Made by a program: the position numbers and the translations under genes. From Pseudomonadota bacterium (GTDB lineage: Bacteria; Myxococcota_A; Polyangia; Polyangiales; Polyangiaceae): a stretch of DNA of 9,017 nt. Positions 5,458-9,017 of this stretch are shown in pieces. A model generated the notes under the pieces. The model saw only the letters and a list, made by a program, of their open reading frames with translations. It did no database searches and had not been told where the DNA came from. The stretch spans positions 1 through 9,017 of the forward strand of contig JAEYVE010000269.1 in NCBI GenBank assembly GCA_023432025.1, in the 5' to 3' direction. How positions within the stretch are numbered: the first letter of the stretch is position 1; the number at the start of each line of letters is the position of its first letter.

Positions 5458-6480
5458 ATGTCACGACACATCTCCCGAAGCCCCGCCAAAAACACCTCGA
5501 CGACGCTCGGCACGCTCGTGCCACGCTGGACCCTGACGCTGGGATTCGGCGTTGCTCTGGCTGCCTGTGGCGCCGAGGCCACGGACGACGGCGGCAGCAG
5601 CTCCGGCGGCACGGGCGGCGAGGTCGCGTCCGGCGGTACGGTGGGTTCCGGCGGCGACGGCGTCCCGGGAACCGGCGGCATTGCGGCCACCGGCGGCACG
5701 GGCACGGGCACGGGCGGCGTGGCCGCCACGGGCGGCGTAGCGGCCACGGGCGGCGCGGACGCCACGGGTGGCGTGGGTGGTACGGGCGGCCTGGATGCCA
5801 CCGGCGGCGTCCCGGGCACCGGCGGAGAAACCGCGAGCGGCGGAGCGCAGGGCAGCGGCGGAGGCGGCTCTGAAACCTGTCAGAAGGGCACCACGAAGGG
5901 CAACGAAGTCCTCTTCATTGGCGAGTCGTTCGTGGCGGCCAGCGACATCCCCGAGGAAACCACGAAGCTCGCCCGCGCCGCGGGCTCGCTCGCGGCGAAC
6001 GACTCGTACGTCGACAAGTCGGTGAGCGGCACCTGGATTGGCAACGGCGCCGGCAACTCGATCCCCAATCAGTACAAGAACAACTCGAACGGCGTGCGCT
6101 TCGTGTTGATGAACGGCGGCGGAAACGACTGCTGGCAAGGCGGACAAGAGTCCCACCGCACGGCCGCGTTGAACGCCGCGAGGGATCTGTTCCAAACGAT
6201 GGGCGAGAGAGGCGTCGAAAAGGTCGTTTACTTCTTCTATCCGGATCCCGTCGGAGGCAGCTTCGCCAACCTCACCTCGTGCCTGAACGTGCTCCGACCG
6301 GCCATGAAGGCTCTCTGCGACGAGCAGACCGCGCCCAAGTGCTACTGGGTCGACCTGCGCGACACGTGGAACGGTCACCCCGAGTACACCAGCGACGGCA
6401 TCCACGTCGCCGGGCCTGGAAACGTCCCGACGGCCACCGCCATCTTCGAGTCCATGCAGGAAAACTGCGTGGCGCCCTGA
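5458..6480 (+). CDS. Lipoprotein with Gly/Thr-rich linker and SGNH/GDSL-type hydrolase domain
   Basis: 340 residues from the ATG at 5458, chosen because GAGGA sits 9 nt upstream; an earlier in-frame ATG at 5383 lacks such a site. A lipoprotein signal ends LAAC (34-37), so Cys37 should be lipidated; Gly at +2 favours the outer membrane. Residues ~42-140 are a low-complexity linker of ATGG/GTGG units. The C-terminal part (~145-340) has SGNH hydrolase blocks: FIGES (block I, nucleophile Ser157, with GES for the usual GDS), a Gly-rich segment VSGTWIGNG (block II), MNGGGND (block III, Asn223) and DGIH (block V, Asp313 and His316). The catalytic set therefore looks complete, suggesting an esterase, lipase or carbohydrate deacetylase on the cell surface; the substrate is unknown. 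Six cysteines (141, 225, 275, 287, 295, 337) could form disulphides outside the cytoplasm. The next gene encodes another linker-bearing lipoprotein 86 bp downstream. Confidence 0.8.
   Translation: MSRHISRSPAKNTSTTLGTLVPRWTLTLGFGVALAACGAEATDDGGSSSGGTGGEVASGGTVGSGGDGVPGTGGIAATGGTGTGTGGVAATGGVAATGGADATGGVGGTGGLDATGGVPGTGGETASGGAQGSGGGGSETCQKGTTKGNEVLFIGESFVAASDIPEETTKLARAAGSLAANDSYVDKSVSGTWIGNGAGNSIPNQYKNNSNGVRFVLMNGGGNDCWQGGQESHRTAALNAARDLFQTMGERGVEKVVYFFYPDPVGGSFANLTSCLNVLRPAMKALCDEQTAPKCYWVDLRDTWNGHPEYTSDGIHVAGPGNVPTATAIFESMQENCVAP
5600..5865. repeat. Degenerate GGC-rich minisatellite encoding the lipoprotein linker
   Basis: Imperfect tandem units of about 9-18 bp built on (GCC)ACGGGCGGC encode repeated A-T-G-G / G-T-G-G residues. 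The clearest 18-bp periodicity is near 5713-5775, where the unit reads roughly GCCACGGGCGGCGTNGCG. Such arrays expand and contract by slippage, so linker length may differ between strains. It is a coding repeat, not a CRISPR: units are too short and there are no unique spacers. Confidence 0.7.
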
Positions 6481-6500
6481 CGCGCGCCCCCGCAGGGCTT

Positions 6501-6525
6501 CCGCGCGCTGGGTTTCCGCGCGCGG
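6501..6525 (+). terminator. Strong GC hairpin between the two lipoprotein genes
   Basis: CCGCGCGC (6501-6508) pairs perfectly with GCGCGCGG (6518-6525) around a 9-nt loop, 20 nt after the SGNH lipoprotein stop and 41 nt before the next start. It also creates a direct repeat, TTCCGCGCGC (6499-6508, 6514-6523). There is no T-run after it, so it may be a weak or attenuating terminator or a 3'-end stabiliser rather than a full stop. Confidence 0.3.
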
Positions 6526-6566
6526 GAGCTGGCGGCATTGCTTGGTTGAGCTTCCAATTGGACAAG

Positions 6567-7433
6567 ATGTCGAACCCGAACCGAGAGCCACGTTCTCGAG
6601 CACGGCGCCGCTCGCGACTGCGTGAAGGGACCTCCCTCTGCGCAGTCGCGCTCGCCCTCTCCACTTTCGTGTGTGCTTGCGGCGCGGACGGCCCCGCGTC
6701 GCAAGCGTCCGGTCCGTCGGGGGGGACGACCGCCTCCGGCGGCGACCCCGGCGTCGGTGGAGCTCCGAGCACCGGGGGCACGTCCTCCGGAGGCTTGGGC
6801 AGCGGCGGAACTGGGGCCGCCGCCGCTGGCGGCACCTCGAGCGGCGGCGGCGGCACCGACACGTGCGGCAGCGGCGGTTTGGGCTCCGGAGGCAACAGCG
6901 GCGGCTCCACGTTCGTCCTGAGCAGCCCCGCACTGTGGAACGTCGAAGGCTGTTCGCTCGAAACCCCGGCCGTGTGCAACGTGTTTCCGGACGAAAACGT
7001 CAGCTACCAGGGCAACGCCAATCTCTCCCCGGAGCTCCACTGGACCGGCGCGCCCGAAGGAACACAGAGCTTTGCGCTGGTCCTCTTCGACGTGACCTAC
7101 GGTCAAGCCCACTGGGCACTTTGGAACATCCCCGCGAACGTCGGGATGCTCCCCGCCAACATCGCCCAAGATACGGCGACGCCGCCGACGCCTGCCGGCT
7201 CACGACAAGCCAACGCCAACTTCGCCACCACGAGCGACGACGGCTACTTCGGTCCGCACATGCCGTGCAACGTCTTCGAGCTGCGGCTGTACGCGCTGTC
7301 CACCAGCTCGTTCACACCGATGGACCCGGAGTCGGCGGTGCTCGTCTCGATCGAGCTCGAAGAGCTCGGAGACGTCCTCGGAGTCGCTCGACTCACCGGG
7401 CGAAGCAACGACTACGACGCCACCTGCGGCTGA
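6567..7433 (+). CDS. Lipoprotein with Gly-rich linker and PEBP (YbhB/YbcL-like) domain
   Basis: 288 residues from the ATG at 6567. The frame is open from 6279, but that stretch overlaps the previous gene, and this ATG puts an Arg-rich n-region right before the hydrophobic segment. The signal ends VCAC (35-38), a tolerable lipobox with Cys38 as the lipid site. The spacing to a weak GGA is short, so the start is less secure than for the preceding gene. Residues ~47-113 are a Gly/Ser/Thr linker. Residues ~115-288 resemble the phosphatidylethanolamine-binding / Raf-kinase-inhibitor-like family: NLSPELHW (152-159), SFALVLFD (168-175), HWALWNIPA (182-190), GYFGP (226-230) and FELRLYALS (237-245). 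The classical DPDxP ligand-pocket motif is replaced by DVTYG (175-179), and the usual GxHRY histidine is not evident near CNVFELRLY. Cysteines at 100, 129, 137, 234 and 287 may form disulphides. Likely surface-anchored; the ligand is unknown. Expression together with the upstream lipoprotein is possible. Confidence 0.8.
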   Translation: MSNPNREPRSRARRRSRLREGTSLCAVALALSTFVCACGADGPASQASGPSGGTTASGGDPGVGGAPSTGGTSSGGLGSGGTGAAAAGGTSSGGGGTDTCGSGGLGSGGNSGGSTFVLSSPALWNVEGCSLETPAVCNVFPDENVSYQGNANLSPELHWTGAPEGTQSFALVLFDVTYGQAHWALWNIPANVGMLPANIAQDTATPPTPAGSRQANANFATTSDDGYFGPHMPCNVFELRLYALSTSSFTPMDPESAVLVSIELEELGDVLGVARLTGRSNDYDATCG

Positions 7434-7462
7434 CGACTGCTGCGGCTGACGACTGCTGCGGC
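7425..7462. repeat. 16-bp tandem repeat across the PEBP gene stop codon
   Basis: TGCGGCTGACGACTGC occurs at 7425-7440 and again exactly at 7441-7456, followed by a partial third copy TGCGGC (7457-7462). The first unit contains the final codons and TGA (7431-7433) of the PEBP lipoprotein; the second lies downstream. This looks like a recent slippage duplication at the gene end. The unit is not a multiple of three, but duplicating past the stop does not change the protein. Confidence 0.9.
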
Positions 7463-7471
7463 GTCGAGTAT

Positions 7472-7487
7472 CGCCGCGGCCGCGGCG
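7472..7487. repeat. 16-bp perfect palindrome in convergent spacer
   Basis: CGCCGCGGCCGCGGCG is its own reverse complement. It lies in the 167-bp spacer (7434-7600) between two convergent genes. A second, looped inverted repeat, CGCTCG (7567-7572) against CGAGCG (7580-7585), lies nearer the minus-strand gene. Either could assist bidirectional termination, but neither has a T-run, and G/C-rich palindromes also arise by chance in such DNA. Confidence 0.4.
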
Positions 7488-7600
7488 CAACGCGCTCTCG
7501 TGCCGGGTTCTGGTGCCGCCGCAGCGCAACCTAGCTCCCCTTTCACCCGGCTCATTTCGCCTTGCCCGCTCGCTTCGTTCGAGCGCAGCGAGACGCCGCT

Positions 7601-8917
7601 TCAACGCCCGAGCGTTTCATGAAGCGCGCGCTCGAAGAGCGCGCGGCCCTCCGCGAGCTCCTCCGCGCTCGCTTCCTTGCGCGGAGGAAGCCGTGTTTCT
7701 TCTCGCAGCTGCTCGATGGCGCGCGGACTCCGAAACCAATCCTCGTCGTACGCCTCGATCAGCTCCCGCTCGCGCGCCGCCGCGAGCAGCCACGCCCCGA
7801 ACCGCTGCGCTTCGTTCGTGTGCAGCCGAAAGAGCCCGAGGCGCGTCTCGCGTGCGGGCTCGCGCGCGGTGAGCTCCGTGACCAGCTCCACGTACCGCTC
7901 CGAACATTCCGCGCCGCCTCGCAGCGCGGCTGGCACCAGGAGCGACCGCGTCGCCGCGAGCCGCACCCAACAGGCGTGCGAAAGCGAAAGCGCCCGCGCA
8001 TGCTCGCGCGCCTGCGCGTCCGAGAGCCCCAGCTGCTTTCGCAAGAACCTGCGCTGCCGCGTGAGGCCGGAGAACAGCGCCCCCAGCGTGAGCGCGCCGA
8101 GAGCCCCCGCGTCCCGCGCGACGACGAACGGCTGATCCCGCGGCGCAAGCCCTACTGCCCACGCCCGTCCGAGTTGGAAGAGCGCCCGCGCGAAGCTGGC
8201 CGGAGCCAAGCGCTCGGGCAGCGTCCAAGGCTCGAGCGGCACCGCGCGCAGCCAGTCCTCGTGACCGAGCAACGCACGGAGCGCGTCCGGCGCGAGCCGC
8301 GCCGGCCAGCCTTCATTCGCCGAACGCGCCAGCGCCCCCTCCACGCACCCCGCGAAGCCCGGCCTCACGAGCTCGCGAGCGGCCTCTCGGGTGGCGTCCA
8401 ACACGCGCCGCGCCTCCGCACGCGCGAGCGGCTCGAGCGGCTCGAGCTCGAAGAAGTGCGTGAGGCCCATGCGCACCGCAACCTCTTGCCGACGTTCCCA
8501 GAGCGCGGCCCGGTGCGCGCCGAGCGCCGTCGAGGAGCGCTCGCGCGCCGCGTGCCACACGGCGGCGTCGACGCCCGAGAGCGCAGCGCGCGTCATGGCG
8601 CCGAGCGTGAAGCGGCCTTCCACCGGCGCGCGCACGAAATGCTCGCTCTGGTGCTCGAGCTGGGCCTCGCGCACGAGCCACGCGCCATCGATGCGCTGCT
8701 CCGCCAAGCGAAACACCCAGCGCAAGAGCTCGGGGCGCAAAGGATCTGCGCTGGGCAGCTCGCGCACGGCTTGAAACAGCGTCTTACCCAGGCGCTCGCC
8801 GCCGAACGGATCCCGATCGAAGCCTCGACCGCGCGCGAGCTCGCTCGTCCAACGTTCGACCCGACGTGCGGTCTCGCGAAGCTCACGATCGACTTTGAGA
8901 GGTTCGAGTTCGTCCAT
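7601..8917 (-). CDS. Hypothetical all-helical protein, possibly a degenerate metallopeptidase relative
   Basis: 438 residues from the ATG at 8917, chosen because GGAG lies 10 nt upstream; an ATG at 8935 would add six residues but has only GGGG almost touching it. I do not recognise the family with confidence. There is no signal peptide, lipobox or membrane segment, so it is probably cytosolic. It is rich in Leu, Ala, Arg and Glu and predicted helical throughout, with few cysteines (191, 316, 338). Its layout is faintly like the C-terminal half of helical zinc peptidases (M3/M32-type): a segment SFARALFQLGRAW (241-253), a helix where HExxH would be expected but reading DAGALGALTLGAL (269-281), and a terminal motif AYDEDWFRSPRAIEQL (389-404). 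HExxH is absent, so if related it is not an active peptidase. Codon use matches real genes. It converges on the PEBP lipoprotein gene. Confidence 0.8.
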   Translation of the reverse strand: MDELEPLKVDRELRETARRVERWTSELARGRGFDRDPFGGERLGKTLFQAVRELPSADPLRPELLRWVFRLAEQRIDGAWLVREAQLEHQSEHFVRAPVEGRFTLGAMTRAALSGVDAAVWHAARERSSTALGAHRAALWERRQEVAVRMGLTHFFELEPLEPLARAEARRVLDATREAARELVRPGFAGCVEGALARSANEGWPARLAPDALRALLGHEDWLRAVPLEPWTLPERLAPASFARALFQLGRAWAVGLAPRDQPFVVARDAGALGALTLGALFSGLTRQRRFLRKQLGLSDAQAREHARALSLSHACWVRLAATRSLLVPAALRGGAECSERYVELVTELTAREPARETRLGLFRLHTNEAQRFGAWLLAAARERELIEAYDEDWFRSPRAIEQLREETRLPPRKEASAEELAEGRALFERALHETLGR

Positions 8918-8963
8918 GAAAGTTCGGCTCCGCATGTCCCCGTTTCGTCGACGGGGCGGCGCG

Positions 8964-8993
8964 ATGTTAGGCGCGCCGCGCCGGGCGCACCAA
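8964..8993 (-). promoter_or_regulatory. Possible sigma-70-type promoter of the minus-strand hypothetical gene
   Basis: On the minus strand TTGGTG (8993-8988) and TAACAT (8969-8964) are 18 bp apart, matching -35 and -10 consensus at 3/6 and 4/6 positions. TAACAT stands out as a rare AT-rich patch in very G/C-rich DNA. The -10 element ends 46 nt before the ATG at 8917. A perfect hairpin, CCCCGT/ACGGGG (8938-8956), lies between promoter and start and would sit in the leader. Confidence 0.35.
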
Positions 8994-9017
8994 GGGAGAG
9001 TGGGCGGAGCGAAGCTC

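Noticed and set aside
5600..5865. CRISPR-like or regulatory repeat array
   Set aside because: The repeats are short, degenerate, in frame and encode a Gly/Thr linker; there are no spacers.
6528..6543. Sigma-54-like promoter (TGGC...TTGC) before the PEBP gene
   Set aside because: Only 4 nt separate the two elements instead of the required 7, so GG and GC are not correctly spaced.
5461..6933. 490-codon minus-strand frame across both lipoprotein genes
   Set aside because: It is antisense to two well-supported genes; the product is Arg/Ala-rich without domains and mirrors the Gly-rich linkers.

Overview
The window comes from a high-GC bacterial chromosome. Coding stretches show strong G/C preference at third codon positions. 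Two lipoproteins with long Gly/Thr/Ser 'TGG' linkers and the general gene content suggest a myxobacterium (Myxococcota, perhaps Polyangia). That placement rests on style of sequence, not on a marker comparison. No transposase, integrase, CRISPR array, tRNA or rRNA was found.

Layout, left to right. (1) 1-1697, plus strand: most of a DnaK/Hsp70 chaperone whose first ~37 residues lie outside the window. (2) 1698-1992: spacer between convergent genes, holding a 32-bp imperfect direct repeat and a possible 31-codon reading frame. (3) 1993-3429, minus strand: the replication initiator dnaA, with all four domains intact. (4) 3430-4274: 845 bp without a convincing gene between the divergent dnaA and an outer-membrane protein gene. 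It carries a 19-bp palindrome formed by two DnaA boxes, a third DnaA box, and several hairpins. It is the best candidate here for an origin of replication and/or the autoregulated dnaA promoter. (5) 4275-7433, plus strand: three exported proteins in a row. These are an outer-membrane beta-barrel protein, a lipoprotein with a C-terminal SGNH/GDSL hydrolase domain, and a lipoprotein with a C-terminal PEBP (YbhB/YbcL-like) domain. (6) 7434-7600: a short convergent spacer with a 16-bp tandem repeat and a 16-bp palindrome. (7) 7601-8917, minus strand: an all-helical protein of unknown function, possibly a degenerate relative of zinc metallopeptidases, with a plausible promoter near the right edge.

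The left half concerns core functions: protein folding and replication initiation. The right half concerns the cell envelope. The two lipoproteins share an architecture (lipobox, Gly-rich linker, globular domain) and may be co-transcribed, but the sequence shows no shared pathway. The most notable non-coding signal is the DnaA-box cluster. The most notable coding oddities are the DnaK without its usual tail, the PEBP domain without the classical DPDxP motif, and the unrecognised minus-strand protein.
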